A DNA stretch of 64,000 nt from Halobacillus fulvus (GCA_004078665.1 SCFO01000006.1:142294-206293); one strand, 5' to 3'; positions 8,807 through 18,397 are shown, counted from the stretch's first letter. Numbers and translations: made by a program. Notes: generated by a model from the letters alone, not told the origin.

Positions 8807-9295
8807 TTATGAAAAAAAGATATGTTCCACGTGAATCTCTTCCTCAATCGTCAGCTTTCCGAACGAATAAGAGGGCAGGCGACGCTTATCCATCAGAGAC
8901 CCTGGATTGAACAGCATCGTTTTCTTCACAAACCGGAGGAGCGGCAAGTGAGAGTGACCAAAAATAATCAGGTCGAGTTGTTCACCTTCAAATGCTTCGA
9001 CTACCCGTTTTTCCGTCGTTTTCTTTTCCCCGTGACCGTGGACGATGCCGATCCGTTTTCCGTTGACCTCAAGAATTTCTTTCTCGGGGAATCGCTTGCG
9101 AACCTCTTCCTCATCGACATTTCCAGAGACACCTTTCACCGGGGCATAAGATTTCAATTGTTCATAAACTTCGAGCGTCTGCCAGTCGCCGGCATGGATG
9201 ATCAGGTCGGTCTGATTCAATTCGCGGACGAACCTTTCTGGGAGGATGGTCCCTTTTTTCGGCATATGAGTGTCGGATAGAACGATAATCTTCAT
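8807..9295 (-). CDS. YfcE/MJ0936-type metallophosphoesterase
   Basis: A 162-residue calcineurin-like phosphoesterase. Metal-binding motifs are seen in order: DTH (SDTHMPKKG), GDW (IIHAGDWQ), GNVD, HGHG and GHSH (FGHSHLPLL). Length matches small YfcE/MJ0936 phosphodiesterases. The ATG at 9295 is preceded by AAGGAGG and begins at the domain. The substrate is unknown. A parS-like sequence lies inside its 3-prime end. It diverges from the acetate transporter gene. Confidence 0.88.
   Translation of the reverse strand: MKIIVLSDTHMPKKGTILPERFVRELNQTDLIIHAGDWQTLEVYEQLKSYAPVKGVSGNVDEEEVRKRFPEKEILEVNGKRIGIVHGHGEKKTTEKRVVEAFEGEQLDLIIFGHSHLPLLRFVKKTMLFNPGSLMDKRRLPSYSFGKLTIEEEIHVEHIFFS
8823..8838. other. 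Weak parS-like sequence
   Basis: TGTTCCACGTGAATCT matches the parS consensus TGTTTCACGTGAAACA at 13 of 16 positions and keeps the central CACGTG. It lies inside the phosphoesterase gene. Binding by Spo0J is possible but unproven. Confidence 0.35.
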
Positions 9296-9343
9296 ATTTT
9301 TCCTCCTTCTGTTATGAAAGTTTCGCTTACATCGAAAACAGCC

Positions 9344-9372
9344 TTGCATGCGCCTTCGTTTTTCAGTAAATT
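9344..9372 (+). promoter_or_regulatory. Possible SigA promoter for satP-like gene
   Basis: TTGCAT and TAAATT separated by exactly 17 bases, ending 31 bases before the ATG at 9404. Both boxes match four or five of six consensus positions, so this is a candidate only. Confidence 0.45.
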
Positions 9373-9403
9373 AGAAAAGTATGTTTTTTAGGAGGTATTC
9401 ATC

Positions 9404-10021
9404 ATGAATCATTCACAAAACGTGCAGAGGGTACAGACTGTCGTCGCGGACCCATCTGCCTTAGGTTTATTCGGACTAGCAATGGTCACGCTCGTTGCTT
9501 CTTCATCCAAATTGGGCTGGACGGACGGCGTTTCATTCGTTTTGCCATGGGCGATTTTCCTCGGAGGGATCGCACAGTTGATCGCAAGTATGCTTGATGC
9601 GAAGCATAATAACACGTTCGGAACGACCGCTTTCGGTGCTTTCGGATTATTCTGGCTTGGTGTCGGAACATCCTGGCTGATCGATTTCGGTGTTTTTGGA
9701 GAGAGCGCTGCAGCCGCTGTCGACCCTGAGCAGCTCGGCATGGCCTACATTGGCTACCTGATTTTCAGCGTGTTTATGACGATCGGAGCGATGGAGACGA
9801 ATAAAGTGCTGTTTTACATCTTCGTCCTAATCGATTTTCTTTTCATCGGCTTAGCTTTGTCCTCATTCGGCATTATGCACGACGCGACGCACATGCTCGC
9901 CGCTGTAGCAGAACTTGGCATTGCCCTGTTAAGCTTTTATGGATCGGCTGCAAACGTACTGAATACACACTTCGGTAAAGTGACACTGCCGATTGGAAAG
10001 CCTTTTGGCATCTTTAAATAA
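9404..10021 (+). CDS. satP: GPR1/FUN34/YaaH acetate uptake transporter
   Basis: A 205-residue integral membrane protein with six hydrophobic segments. The N-terminal motif ADPSALGLFGLA corresponds to the NPAPLGL signature of the AceTr family (E. coli SatP, yeast Ady2), which takes up acetate or succinate. A strong GGAGGT ribosome site precedes the ATG. Together with acsA at 48149 it would allow growth on acetate. No regulator is adjacent. Confidence 0.88.
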   Translation: MNHSQNVQRVQTVVADPSALGLFGLAMVTLVASSSKLGWTDGVSFVLPWAIFLGGIAQLIASMLDAKHNNTFGTTAFGAFGLFWLGVGTSWLIDFGVFGESAAAAVDPEQLGMAYIGYLIFSVFMTIGAMETNKVLFYIFVLIDFLFIGLALSSFGIMHDATHMLAAVAELGIALLSFYGSAANVLNTHFGKVTLPIGKPFGIFK

Positions 10022-10044
10022 ATGTTACCCGTTATATGAGCGAT

Positions 10045-10081
10045 AAAAAACGACCGTCGAATGAACGACGGTCGTTTTTTT
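10045..10081. terminator. Bidirectional terminator satP/rsmG
   Basis: AAAAAACGACCGTCG and CGACGGTCGTTTTTT form a perfect stem with a six-base loop, with an A-run and T-run either side. It serves both converging genes, and the rsmG stop codon overlaps the T-run. Confidence 0.92.
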
Positions 10082-10796
10082 ATTGAATTGGGCTCTTGTT
10101 AGGAGTCCCTGCTTTTCTAGGGTATTTCTTCGGTGTTTTCCGGCGCTTTTCAATGATGGCGATGTTTCGCTCGCTATCCTCTTCCGGAAGCTGGAATGTG
10201 AAAATATCTTTCACCTCTCCGCCAACCGTTTGAATCGCTACGTTGGCATCTTCCATTTCCTCTTTTAGGTTAGGACCCTTCATCGCCATGAAATGTCCGC
10301 CTTTTGCGGTCAGAGGCAAGCAAAGCTCGCTCAGTACAGACATCCTGGCAACGGCACGTGCCATCACGAGGTCATAGTGTTCACGGAACTTGGCATTTTT
10401 GCCAAAGTTCTCAGCACGATCGTGATAGAACGCTACATCATCAAGCTCCAGTTCGTGGGCTAAGTGATTGAGAAACGTGATCCGCTTCTTCAAGGAATCC
10501 ACGATCGTCACCTTCAGATGAGGAAAAGCGATCTTCAGAGGCAGGCTCGGAAAACCGGCTCCTGCCCCGACATCACAAATGTTCAAAGGCTTCGTGAAAT
10601 CATGATAAAAAGCGGCCGTCAATGAATCATAGAAATGCTTCAAATAAACGCCTTCCTGATCCGTGATCGCGGTCAGGTTCATTTTTTCATTCCACTCCAC
10701 CAATATTTCAAAATAACGCTCAAATTGGTGCTGCTGCTTTTCATTGAGCTCGATTCCATTCTCTTTTAGTGCTTGTAGAAAGGTGTTCGTATCCAT
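10080..10796 (-). CDS. rsmG: 16S rRNA m7G527 methyltransferase RsmG (GidB)
   Basis: A 238-residue SAM-dependent methyltransferase that makes N7-methyl-G527 in 16S rRNA; loss gives low-level streptomycin resistance. The conserved [18 protein letters not shown] motif and the [11 protein letters not shown] region are clear. Length is normal and the C-terminal tail is basic. It is the last gene of the mnmE-mnmG-rsmG run, 17 bases after mnmG. Confidence 0.97.
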   Translation of the reverse strand: MDTNTFLQALKENGIELNEKQQHQFERYFEILVEWNEKMNLTAITDQEGVYLKHFYDSLTAAFYHDFTKPLNICDVGAGAGFPSLPLKIAFPHLKVTIVDSLKKRITFLNHLAHELELDDVAFYHDRAENFGKNAKFREHYDLVMARAVARMSVLSELCLPLTAKGGHFMAMKGPNLKEEMEDANVAIQTVGGEVKDIFTFQLPEEDSERNIAIIEKRRKTPKKYPRKAGTPNKSPIQ

Positions 10797-10813
10797 AAGT
10801 CCATCCTTTCGGC

Positions 10814-12703
10814 TTATTCACCCGACACGCGTGCGATATTTCCTTGTTCGATATAAACAAGCAAGATCGATACATCCGCCGGATTGACGCCTGACACACG
10901 GGAAGCCTGTCCGACAGAGAGCGGACGTACTTTCTTCAGACGATCGCGGGCTTCAGTCGCTAGGCCATTGATTGCATCGTAATCGATGTTTTCCGGAATC
11001 TTCTTCGTTTCCATCTTCTTCATCCGGTCGATTTGCTCGACAGCTTTCTTGATATAGCCCGCATACTTGATCTGAATTTCAACCTGCTCCTTCACATCGG
11101 CAGGCAGCGATACATCACTTGGCGTCACACGCTCAATATGCTCATACTTCATTTCAGGACGCTTCAGAAGATCGATGGCGCGGATCGCATCTTTAAGCGC
11201 AGATCCTCCTGCTTCCTCAATCACAGCCTGGACTTCTTCTGTCTCTTTCAAAATGACTTTATCCAAGCGTTTCTTCTCTTCTTCAATCAGACGCTTTTTC
11301 TCCTGGAAGCGCTCGTAGCGGTCTTCCGGAATCAGGCCGTGCTGATAGCCGATTTCAGTCAAACGAAGGTCCGCATTATCATGACGAAGCATCAGACGGA
11401 ATTCGGCACGGGAGGTCAGTAGGCGATACGGCTCGTTCGTTCCTTTTGTGACAAGGTCATCGATCATGACGCCGATGTAGCCTTGGGAACGGTCAAGTAC
11501 AAGCGGATCGAGATCGAGTGCTTTGGCCGCTGCGTTGATTCCGGCCATCAGCCCTTGACCGGCCGCTTCTTCGTATCCGGACGTTCCGTTCAACTGTCCC
11601 GCTGTAAACAGTCCGGAAATCTTTTTCAGTTCAAGCGTCGGCCATAGCTGTGTCGGTACGACAGAATCGTACTCGATCGCATAGCCGGAACGCATGATTT
11701 CTGCATTTTCAAGACCAGGTACGGTACGCATCATTTCGTATTGGACCGATTCCGGCATCGAAGTAGACATCCCTTGAACGTAAACCTCTTCGGTGTCACG
11801 TCCTTCCGGCTCTAGGAAGACTTGGTGACGAGGCTTATCATTGAAGCGGACGATTTTATCCTCGATCGATGGGCAATAACGAGGCCCTGTCCCTTTGATT
11901 GCACCAGAATACATCGCAGATAAACCTAAGTTCTCATTGATGATTCTATGAGTTTCTTCGTTCGTATACGTCAGCCAGCAAGGAATCTGATCCGTAATGA
12001 ACTCTGTCGTTTCATAAGAAAAGGAACGAGGCTCCTCTTCCCCTGGCTGGATTTCCGTCTTCGAGTAATCGATCGTACGACTGTTGACACGCATCGGTGT
12101 CCCCGTTTTGAAGCGGACCATTTCGATGCCCAGCTCTTCCAGCTGTTCAGACAGCGTGACGGTTGAACGCTGGTTGTTCGGGCCACTCTCGTAAGAAAGG
12201 TCGCCGATGATGACACGTCCGCGCATGAACGTACCTGTCGTGATGATGACAGTCGGGGCATAGTACGCCGCTTTCGTTTCCGTTACGACACCCTTCACCT
12301 GGTCATCCTCGACAAGGACTTTTTCGACCATCGCTTGTTTCATCGTCAGGTTTTCCTGGCTTTCAAGGACTCGTTTCATTTCTTTAATATATAAAGGTTT
12401 ATCCGCCTGGGCCCGCAGTGCACGGACAGCCGGTCCTTTTCGTGTATTGAGTAGACGCATTTGGATGTGCGTTTTATCAATGACTTTCCCCATCGCACCG
12501 CCTAAAGCATCAACTTCACGGACAACGATCCCTTTGGCCGGGCCACCGATGGACGGGTTACATGGCATGAAGGCGACGAGGTCAAGGTTCAAAGAAAGCA
12601 TCAGCGTTTTCGCCCCGCGTCTGGCGGCGGCAAGTCCCGCTTCTACTCCTGCATGACCGGCACCTACTACAATTACATCATAATGCCCTGCATCATATGT
12701 CAT
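10814..12703 (-). CDS. mnmG: tRNA U34 carboxymethylaminomethyl synthase MnmG (GidA)
   Basis: A 629-residue FAD enzyme that works with MnmE to put cmnm5 or nm5 on wobble uridine of tRNAs. The FAD motif [31 protein letters not shown], and a GASA/MnmG C-terminal region ([20 protein letters not shown]) are present. Full length. It is 47 bases after mnmE on the same strand. Confidence 0.98.
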   Translation of the reverse strand: MTYDAGHYDVIVVGAGHAGVEAGLAAARRGAKTLMLSLNLDLVAFMPCNPSIGGPAKGIVVREVDALGGAMGKVIDKTHIQMRLLNTRKGPAVRALRAQADKPLYIKEMKRVLESQENLTMKQAMVEKVLVEDDQVKGVVTETKAAYYAPTVIITTGTFMRGRVIIGDLSYESGPNNQRSTVTLSEQLEELGIEMVRFKTGTPMRVNSRTIDYSKTEIQPGEEEPRSFSYETTEFITDQIPCWLTYTNEETHRIINENLGLSAMYSGAIKGTGPRYCPSIEDKIVRFNDKPRHQVFLEPEGRDTEEVYVQGMSTSMPESVQYEMMRTVPGLENAEIMRSGYAIEYDSVVPTQLWPTLELKKISGLFTAGQLNGTSGYEEAAGQGLMAGINAAAKALDLDPLVLDRSQGYIGVMIDDLVTKGTNEPYRLLTSRAEFRLMLRHDNADLRLTEIGYQHGLIPEDRYERFQEKKRLIEEEKKRLDKVILKETEEVQAVIEEAGGSALKDAIRAIDLLKRPEMKYEHIERVTPSDVSLPADVKEQVEIQIKYAGYIKKAVEQIDRMKKMETKKIPENIDYDAINGLATEARDRLKKVRPLSVGQASRVSGVNPADVSILLVYIEQGNIARVSGE

Positions 12704-12750
12704 TTGGTTGTCTCTCCTTTTTCATCATTAATCACCGCAAGCTGTAACAA

Positions 12751-14127
12751 CTATTTACCTAAACAGAATTGCGAGAACAGTTGATCGATTAGGCTGTCAT
12801 GGACGGTATCCCCAATGATTTCTCCGAGGATTTCCCACGTTCTCGTCACGTCGATTTGCACGACATCGAGCGGAACGCCCATTTCCATACCGTTACGCGC
12901 ATCTTCAAGCGCCTGCTTCGCCTGCTTCAAAAGCTGAACGTGGCGGACATTGGAGACGTACGTCATATCGCCCGCATCCAAATCGCCTTCGAAGAACGTC
13001 CCGGCGATCGCTTCTTCCAGCTGATCGATACCTTCTTCCTTAATGAGCGCCGTTGTCACGACAGGGTGTTCTCCTGCCAGTTTCTTCAAGCGCTCTATAT
13101 CAAGCTTTTGATCCAAATCCGTTTTATTGATAATGACGATGACATTCATATCCTGAATCGCTTCAAGCAGCTGTTCATCGTCCTCATTGAACTCATCTCC
13201 GTAGTTTAACACATACAGAATGAGGTCGGCTTCCTTCAAAACTTGCCGGGAGCGTTCCACACCGATCCGCTCGACGATGTCTTCGGTCTCACGGATCCCT
13301 GCTGTATCGATCAGCCTGAGAGGCACACCGCGGACATTGACATACTCTTCGATGACGTCACGGGTTGTACCCGGGACCTCGGTGACGATCGCTTTATTTT
13401 CATGGACAAGAGCATTCATAAGAGAAGATTTCCCTACGTTGGGACGGCCGATAATCGCCGTGCCGAGACCTTCCCGCAAAATCTTTCCTTGCCTCGCCGT
13501 ATCCAAAATCCGGTTGATTTCTTCAAGGACGGCCTTCGTCTTCTCGTTCATCATCTCATGAGACATCTCTTCTACGTCATCATACTCCGGATAATCGATG
13601 TTCACTTCAACATGCGCGAGCGTTTCGAGCAGCTGCTGACGCAAGTTTTGAATCAGACGGGACAAGCGTCCATCCATCTGCTTCAACGCGACATTCATCG
13701 CCCGGTCCGTTTTGGCACGAATCAAATCCATCACAGCCTCAGCCTGAGATAAATCGATACGGCCATTCAAAAAGGCGCGCTTCGTAAATTCTCCGGGCTC
13801 AGCCAGACGGGCTCCGCTCGCTAAAATGATTTCGAGTACGCGGTTGACGGAGACGAGTCCGCCGTGGCAGTTGATTTCTACAATATCTTCACGAGTAAAC
13901 GTCTTCGGAGCGCGCATGACCGAAACCATGACTTCCTCCGCCATTTCACCCGTCTCAGGATCAATGATTTTTCCATAATGCATCGTGTGGGACTGCACTT
14001 CATTCAGATCTTTTCCTTGAAATAGACGGGCTGAAATCGATACAGCTTCAGGTCCGCTCAGACGAACGATGGCGATCGCACCTTCTCCCATCGGAGTCGA
14101 TATCGCCGTAATTGTATCTGTTTCCAT
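12751..14127 (-). CDS. mnmE: tRNA modification GTPase MnmE (TrmE/ThdF)
   Basis: A 458-residue protein with the N-terminal folate-binding domain, a helical domain and an inserted G domain ([24 protein letters not shown]). It ends in CLGK, the conserved C-terminal Cys motif. Partner of MnmG. The ATG at 14127 follows AGGAGGTGACAGGT; a GTG nine bases upstream lies in the ribosome site and is unlikely. The upstream gap to jag holds DnaA boxes. Confidence 0.98.
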   Translation of the reverse strand: METDTITAISTPMGEGAIAIVRLSGPEAVSISARLFQGKDLNEVQSHTMHYGKIIDPETGEMAEEVMVSVMRAPKTFTREDIVEINCHGGLVSVNRVLEIILASGARLAEPGEFTKRAFLNGRIDLSQAEAVMDLIRAKTDRAMNVALKQMDGRLSRLIQNLRQQLLETLAHVEVNIDYPEYDDVEEMSHEMMNEKTKAVLEEINRILDTARQGKILREGLGTAIIGRPNVGKSSLMNALVHENKAIVTEVPGTTRDVIEEYVNVRGVPLRLIDTAGIRETEDIVERIGVERSRQVLKEADLILYVLNYGDEFNEDDEQLLEAIQDMNVIVIINKTDLDQKLDIERLKKLAGEHPVVTTALIKEEGIDQLEEAIAGTFFEGDLDAGDMTYVSNVRHVQLLKQAKQALEDARNGMEMGVPLDVVQIDVTRTWEILGEIIGDTVHDSLIDQLFSQFCLGK

Positions 14128-14184
14128 ACCTGTCACCTCCTTGTTTACACATTCTTTCTCTTTATCTGAACCATCTTTTTTTAT

Positions 14185-14312
14185 TTATCCACAAGCTTTT
14201 GATTATTGTTTCCACTAACTTCTTAGATTACCACACATCCAGGTGTTTTGAAAAGATATCAACACCTTGAACCGGGAAGTTCTGTGTGTGCGATTTATCC
14301 ACATGTGCATAA
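14185..14312. other. DnaA-box cluster between mnmE and jag
   Basis: Three sequences match TTATNCACA exactly: 14185-14193, 14295-14303, and, on the other strand, 14304-14312 (TTATGCACA), the last two adjacent and facing each other. The 409-base gap 14128-14536 holds no gene. A DnaA-box cluster at this locus (thdF) has been reported to affect initiation in B. subtilis, so this is probably a conserved titration site. Confidence 0.75.
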
Positions 14313-14400
14313 CTTTGTTGCCCATTTATCAAAAGGGGACCTTGGTCTCTCCTTCCATTCAAAAACCCGAGGACTATCTTGTTCCCATCATTGCAAAGAT

Positions 14401-14473
14401 GTTTCCGTTCATACCTTTTCAGCTGGAGTCTCGCCATTTTCCGAAACTCCACTCCTCCATAAACAACGGAAAC
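14401..14473. repeat. Palindromic intergenic repeat, truncated copy
   Basis: The 9-bp ends GTTTCCGTT (14401-14409) and AACGGAAAC (14465-14473) are a perfect inverted repeat. The interior GGAGTCTCGCCATTTTCCGA matches the right arm of the full copies at 16863 and 50967. The middle and left arm are missing. Member of the dispersed family described in the findings. Confidence 0.65.
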
Positions 14474-14487
14474 CTTCTTCCATAAGC

Positions 14488-14530
14488 ACAAAAAAATACT
14501 CCTGCCAAAATCTCCGGCAGAAGTACCTTT
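14488..14530 (-). terminator. Terminator after jag
   Basis: On the minus strand GTACTTCTGCC and GGCAGGAGTAT form a stem of 11 pairs with mismatches, followed by seven T. It ends the rpmH/rnpA-yidC-jag direction of transcription just after the jag stop. Confidence 0.8.
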
Positions 14531-14536
14531 TCACGA

Positions 14537-15151
14537 TCAGGACGGGCGGATGACGACGAATCGTCTAGGCTCACTTCCGTCTGAATACGTTTCAATTTGT
14601 TTATGATTTTGCAGAGCCGTATGAATGATTTTGCGTTCATATGACGGCATCGGCTCAATCTTCACTTCTTGTTTCGTACGGATTGCTTTGTCTGCAAGTC
14701 GCTCAGCAAGGGTTTCCAGTGTCTCCTTCCGTCGTGCACGATAACCTTCGGCATCAAGCATGACGGTATAGAACTGGTCTGATTCGCGATTGACGACCAG
14801 TTGAACGAGGTATTGCAATGAGTTCAACGTTTGGCCACGTTTTCCGATAAGCTTCGCGATTTGATCGCTGATCAGCTCGATCGAAATGTCACGATCGTTC
14901 ACTTCTGTCTTCACCTCGACAGGAACACCCATTTGATCTGCTACTTCTTTGATGAATGCCTCGGCATCCTGCACGGGGTCTTTTCGAATCGAAACTTTCA
15001 CAATGGCCGGCTTTGTGCCGAAACCAAGAAATCCTTTTTTTCCTTCGTCAATTACATCGATGTCGACGCTGTCCTTCGTCGTTTGCAATTGTTCTAAGGC
15101 TGATTGGACCGCTTCGTCCACCGTGTTACCAGTAGCAGTTAGTTGCTTCAC
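14537..15151 (-). CDS. jag: RNA-binding protein Jag/KhpB
   Basis: A 204-residue protein with an N-terminal Jag-N domain ([20 protein letters not shown]), a KH domain with [13 protein letters not shown] (about residues 100-115) and a C-terminal R3H domain ([11 protein letters not shown], then [14 protein letters not shown]). Jag/KhpB binds RNA with KhpA and influences cell elongation and sporulation. It overlaps yidC by four bases, so the pair is translationally coupled. Confidence 0.96.
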   Translation of the reverse strand: MKQLTATGNTVDEAVQSALEQLQTTKDSVDIDVIDEGKKGFLGFGTKPAIVKVSIRKDPVQDAEAFIKEVADQMGVPVEVKTEVNDRDISIELISDQIAKLIGKRGQTLNSLQYLVQLVVNRESDQFYTVMLDAEGYRARRKETLETLAERLADKAIRTKQEVKIEPMPSYERKIIHTALQNHKQIETYSDGSEPRRFVVIRPS

Positions 15152-15912
15152 TCGCTTGCTCCTCCCGTCACATCTTTCATCATCGGTTTACGGATGAAAA
15201 GAGTTTGAAGAATCATAACAATGTTACCGACTACCCAGTACAACGCAAGCGCGGATGGGAAGAAGAAGGCAAATGTACCGATCATTAACGGCATGATATA
15301 AAGCATCATTTGCATCTGCGGATTCTGAGCAGCTGCTCCTCCGCCTGCCATCATAAGCTTTTGCTGCAGGAATGTCGTCCCGGCTGTCAAAATCGCCAGG
15401 AATGGATCCGGAGAACCAAGCTCCAGCCATAAGAAATTGTGAGTCTGAATCTCAGCTGTTCTCATGATCGCGTGATAGAACCCGATCAAAATCGGCATTT
15501 GCACGAGAATCGGCAAACATCCGGCTAACGGATTGACGCCGTTCTTCTGGAATAGCTGCATCGTTTCTTGCTGCAGCTTCTGCTGTGTTTGCGCATCCTT
15601 AGAAGAATACTTCTCACGCAGTTCCTTCAGTTCGGGCTGTATTTCTTGCATTGCCTTTGAACTCTTCAATTGCTTGACGTTCAGAGGCAAAAGAATCAAT
15701 CGAATAATAATTGTGACAATGATAATTGCCATTCCAAAACTTCCACTTGTCAAATCAGCAAAAAATGTGATGGTCTGAGATAGTGGCCATACCACATACT
15801 CATTCCAGAAACCTGTGCTATCCGAGGTGATATCCTGGTTGACTTCCATACACCCGGATAGGAACGTAAGCACACCTGCCATGGCAAGCAGTGCTACTAT
15901 TTTATTACGCAA
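15148..15912 (-). CDS. yidC: Membrane insertase YidC/SpoIIIJ
   Basis: A 254-residue lipoprotein-type YidC: signal peptide with lipobox LSGC at about residue 21, then five membrane segments. Inserts membrane proteins at the Sec translocon or alone. In B. subtilis SpoIIIJ is needed for forespore SigG activity. Length and gene order (rnpA-spoIIIJ-jag) are normal. Whether a second YidC paralogue exists cannot be seen here. Confidence 0.96.
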   Translation of the reverse strand: MRNKIVALLAMAGVLTFLSGCMEVNQDITSDSTGFWNEYVVWPLSQTITFFADLTSGSFGMAIIIVTIIIRLILLPLNVKQLKSSKAMQEIQPELKELREKYSSKDAQTQQKLQQETMQLFQKNGVNPLAGCLPILVQMPILIGFYHAIMRTAEIQTHNFLWLELGSPDPFLAILTAGTTFLQQKLMMAGGGAAAQNPQMQMMLYIMPLMIGTFAFFFPSALALYWVVGNIVMILQTLFIRKPMMKDVTGGASE

Positions 15913-15997
15913 CGTTCCTTCCTCCTTAATGTTTCACTATATCCTGACTACGTTTTCAAACATCAGTGTAGCATTGTTTTACTGAAAATTTCTATAA

Positions 15998-16354
15998 CTA
16001 TTGCGATCTATTTTTATTTTTCATTAATTTCGATCTCATTAAAACATGGGTTAAACTTTTCTTTATTTCATGGAAATCCATCTGATTCGTCGGCTTTCTC
16101 GCAATGATGATGAGGTCATACTCATCCCGGATCTGATCTTCCAGCTCATGAAATGCCTGCCTCAAATACCGCTTGATCTGATTCCTCATGACCGCATGTC
16201 CGATTTTTTTACTGACGGACAGACCGATGCGAAAATGCTGCTGGTCTGATTTTTTCATGTAGTACAAAACCAGTTGGCGGTTCGCAAACGATTTACCATG
16301 CTTGAACAAATGTTGAAATTCTTCATTTTTTTTAATCCGGTAGGCTTTCTTCAT
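15998..16354 (-). CDS. rnpA: Ribonuclease P protein component
   Basis: A 118-residue basic protein starting [20 protein letters not shown] with the RNase P signature [14 protein letters not shown]. It binds the RNase P RNA and helps tRNA 5-prime maturation. A longer frame opens at 16417, but the ATG at 16354 has GGAGGG upstream and fits the family. It follows rpmH in the usual order. Confidence 0.97.
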   Translation of the reverse strand: MKKAYRIKKNEEFQHLFKHGKSFANRQLVLYYMKKSDQQHFRIGLSVSKKIGHAVMRNQIKRYLRQAFHELEDQIRDEYDLIIIARKPTNQMDFHEIKKSLTHVLMRSKLMKNKNRSQ

Positions 16355-16535
16355 GGAATACCCTCCAACTTCCAAAGCGCAAGTGCCAAAGGGCGAACTT
16401 GGCGATCGATCCGTCATCCTTTTCCAGAAGTGCGGACGGTCAATTCGTCCGGCTCCGGTTTACTTCTGCAAAACGATGCGCATAAACAGGACCAGCCGAA
16501 CGAATGTCCGGCATGGTCTGTCTTTCTCCTATACT

Positions 16536-16566
16536 AGAAAAAAGACCACTGATGGTTTTCAGTGGC

Positions 16567-16567
<1 letters not shown>
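16536..16567 (-). terminator. Terminator between rpmH and rnpA
   Basis: On the minus strand GGCCACTGA and TCAGTGGTC form a near-perfect stem followed by TTTTTT. It touches the rpmH stop codon. It should partly stop rpmH transcripts before rnpA, giving more L34 than RnpA. Confidence 0.85.
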
Positions 16568-16752
<185 letters not shown>

Positions 16753-16771
16753 CTAAAAGGCAGTCCCGATA

Positions 16772-16800
16772 ATTATAAGCATATAAAATATTTTTGTCAA
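16772..16800 (-). promoter_or_regulatory. SigA promoter of rpmH
   Basis: On the minus strand TTGACA and TATAAT are both perfect and are 17 bases apart, about 70 bases upstream of rpmH. One of the best promoters in the window. Confidence 0.9.
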
Positions 16801-16862
16801 TCGGTTCTCCAGTTTCTTTAAAAGTGATGAATGTTTTTTTTCATTTAAAGTTTGGATCGTGA

Positions 16863-17037
16863 TCATTTTCGTTACGAAGAAAAGCTTAAGGAGTTTCGGG
16901 AAATGACTCCCTTTCCGTGGGCGTGCGCTGAGCCTCCTCAGACTACGTCCTCCGGGGTCTCACCTATCCCGCTTTCCCACAGGAGTCTCGCCATTTCCCG
17001 AAACTCCTTGCGATCATGTAGCTGAACGAAAAGATGA
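16863..17037. repeat. Palindromic intergenic repeat, full copy
   Basis: Outer ends TTTTCGTT (16866) and AACGAAAA (17025) are inverted. Inside them a 17-bp perfect inverted repeat, AGGAGTTTCGGGAAATG (16889) and its complement (16992-17008), encloses a GC-rich core with GGGCGTGCGCTGAGCCTCC. It lies between rpmH and the origin. Similar cores occur at 36165, 50967 and 59150. Confidence 0.75.
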
Positions 17038-17271
17038 CACCAGGCATATTCAAAGATGGAGCTGCCGGCGAAAGGAATTCCGTTAGCATGCGTCATTATA
17101 TTTTAGAATTAGTTTTTATATAAAGCGAACGTTTAAGATACTCTATAATATCAACTATAAAGATGACATTTCTCTATATCACCAGTTGGCTTCGGTAGTA
17201 TATGTTTTTCAGTCATGAAGAGGTAACAGAGTACCGGCTTTATCAAATTTACTTAACTCTAAAAACGAGGT

Positions 17272-17394
17272 GTCCGTTCACTATTTTGGGTAGGAAGGGT
17301 GGAAATGCCGAGACTCCTATGGGAGGAAGCTCAGCGCCCGCCCATGGAACGCGAGGTATTTCCACCCTTCCGTACACTCTCATAAATAACGGAC
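17272..17394. repeat. Palindromic intergenic repeat, full copy, other orientation
   Basis: Outer GTCCGTT and AACGGAC, inner 14-bp perfect inverted repeat GGAAGGGTGGAAAT (17293-17306) and its complement (17358-17371). The core GCCGAGACTCCTATGGGAGG then GCTCAGCGCCCGCCCATGG is the reverse of the 16863 and 50967 copies. Confidence 0.75.
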
Positions 17395-17522
17395 TCACTT
17401 TTCTTTCATTTTTTCCACGGATCGATATGGACTGAAATTCCAAATAGCCACCAGCCCAACTCTTCATGACAAAAATCAGCAAAACTTCCTACGAACATGA
17501 CAAAAAGAGCTCTGGATCATTT

Positions 17523-17530
17523 GATATAAT
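17523..17530 (+). promoter_or_regulatory. Extended -10 promoter of the type I toxin RNA
   Basis: TGATATAAT is an extended -10 element (TGn plus perfect TATAAT). No good -35 box is at 17 bases; ATGACA lies 22 bases upstream. Start of the RNA would be near 17537, about 55 bases before the toxin GTG. Confidence 0.6.
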
Positions 17531-17592
17531 GGAAATAACCACTACAAAGCAGGATGGGTGTTGGCCACTCCCTTTTGAAAGGGGGTGGGGCG

Positions 17593-17676
17593 GTGACGGT
17601 GTTCGAATCATTGACTTTGATGATTTCTTTCGCCACGTTGATGGTCCTTGTCATCGATTCAAGCCATAAAAAATAA
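17593..17676 (+). CDS. Holin-like type I toxin peptide (27 residues)
   Basis: A 27-residue peptide starting at GTG: MTVFESLTLM, then ISFATLMVLVIDSSHKK. It has one hydrophobic helix, an acidic N-terminus and a Lys-Lys tail, the layout of the Hol_Tox (putative holin-like toxin) peptides of type I toxin-antitoxin systems. A GGGGGTGGGG ribosome site precedes the start. The 5-prime leader (ACTACA, CAGGATGGGT) is complementary to the region just after the stop (ACCCATCCTG, TGTAGT), so the RNA can fold end to end and hide its ribosome site. A convergent antisense promoter is seen. An annotator using a length cutoff would miss it. Confidence 0.72.
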   Translation: MTVFESLTLMISFATLMVLVIDSSHKK

Positions 17677-17796
17677 CCCATCCTGTGTAGTTTGACGGCT
17701 ACGGATGGGTTATTTCTCATTCAGGGCCACCACACTTCTTGTGGATGTAGTGGACGGGAGCGGCAGGATCACGACCTGCTGCTCTTTTTTTATTCT
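17668..17796 (-). ncRNA. Predicted antisense antitoxin RNA
   Basis: On the minus strand an upstream TATAAT (17803-17808) with a weak TTGCTG at 17 bases would start an RNA near 17796. It would run through the 3-prime part of the toxin RNA and end at the hairpin AAATAACCCATCC/GGATGGGTTATTT (17671-17715), which is followed by T on this strand. The overlap of about 120 bases is like TxpA/RatA-type pairs. Purely a prediction from sequence. Confidence 0.5.
17757..17791 (+). terminator. Terminator of toxin transcript
   Basis: GAGCGGCAGG (17758) and CCTGCTGCTC (17775-17784) pair with one G-U wobble and are followed by seven T. It ends the plus-strand toxin RNA about 80 bases after the coding part. 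Confidence 0.8.
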
Positions 17797-17936
17797 ATCT
17801 CTATTATATGAGATTTATGACTCCCCAGCAACATCCTTCTCACACCACTCATGCTTTCACGCGTTATATAACAGCTACTGTACTAGCACAGAAAAAACGG
17901 ATCGAATCATGCTTTTTTAAGCACATTAACAGCCCC

Positions 17937-18212
17937 TGTGAATAATTCTTTTCGCCTGAAACGACTGTCCACATCAAATATCGACAAGATAATCACAAAA
18001 TATAGTGTTGTGGATAGAAGTTGTCTACAAGGTGTGGTGATTGTGGATAAGTTAAGGAAGACCGTTGCAACTATGGTTTTTATCTGGTATTATATTTGTG
18101 TTTAACGCTGAATGACTTTTAAAACCATAAAATCTTATTCACAGGTTGTGGATAAGATGTGGACATTTATTAACAGAGTTGTTTATGGAGTTATTCACAA
18201 GAATGTGGATAA
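17937..18212. other. oriC: oriC DnaA-box clusters upstream of dnaA
   Basis: Six exact TTATNCACA boxes on either strand: 17937-17945, 18042-18050, 18135-18143, 18147-18155, 18191-18199 and 18204-18212. One near match lies at 18009-18017. The arrangement of close inverted pairs (18135/18147 and 18191/18204) is like the incA/incB clusters of B. subtilis. DnaA binds here to start replication and to regulate dnaA itself. Confidence 0.92.
18065..18093 (+). promoter_or_regulatory. Candidate dnaA promoter
   Basis: TTGCAA and TATTAT with 17 bases between them, plus a TG one base before the -10 (extended -10). It sits between DnaA boxes at 18042 and 18135, so DnaA could repress its own gene. It would give a leader of about 300 bases. 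Confidence 0.55.
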
Positions 18213-18275
18213 TGCTAACAACAGTCTATAAGTCTATCTATGCCAGGATTTTAATGTCCACAGCAAACAACACAT

Positions 18276-18283
18276 TTCGACAA
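18276..18283. promoter_or_regulatory. Possible Spo0A box
   Basis: TTCGACAA is the exact complement of the Spo0A box TTGTCGAA. It lies between the DnaA boxes and dnaA, where Spo0A is known to bind and restrain initiation in B. subtilis. Eight bases alone can occur by chance. Confidence 0.4.
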
Positions 18284-18313
18284 ACTGAATAGTGATACAA
18301 AACCTATACAAAC

Positions 18314-18366
18314 GCCTTTCGATCCTTTTATTACGTTCGGAAAAGAGAACGAAGGGCTTTTTTGTT
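18314..18366 (+). terminator. Terminator-like hairpin in the dnaA leader
   Basis: GCCTTTCG (18314-18321) and CGAAGGGC (18350-18357) pair over eight positions with one G-U wobble, around an inner CGTTC/GAACG hairpin, and are followed directly by TTTTTT. It is only 32 bases before the dnaA start codon, so it could act as an attenuator or a boundary for transcripts from the left. Confidence 0.55.
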
Positions 18367-18397
18367 TTCTATTGAAAAAGAGAAAGGGGTGAAAAGT

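Noticed and set aside
17466-17669. A 67-codon plus-strand frame over the toxin region
   Set aside because: It starts before the mapped promoter box and runs through the ribosome site of the 27-residue peptide in another frame; it has no ribosome site of its own.
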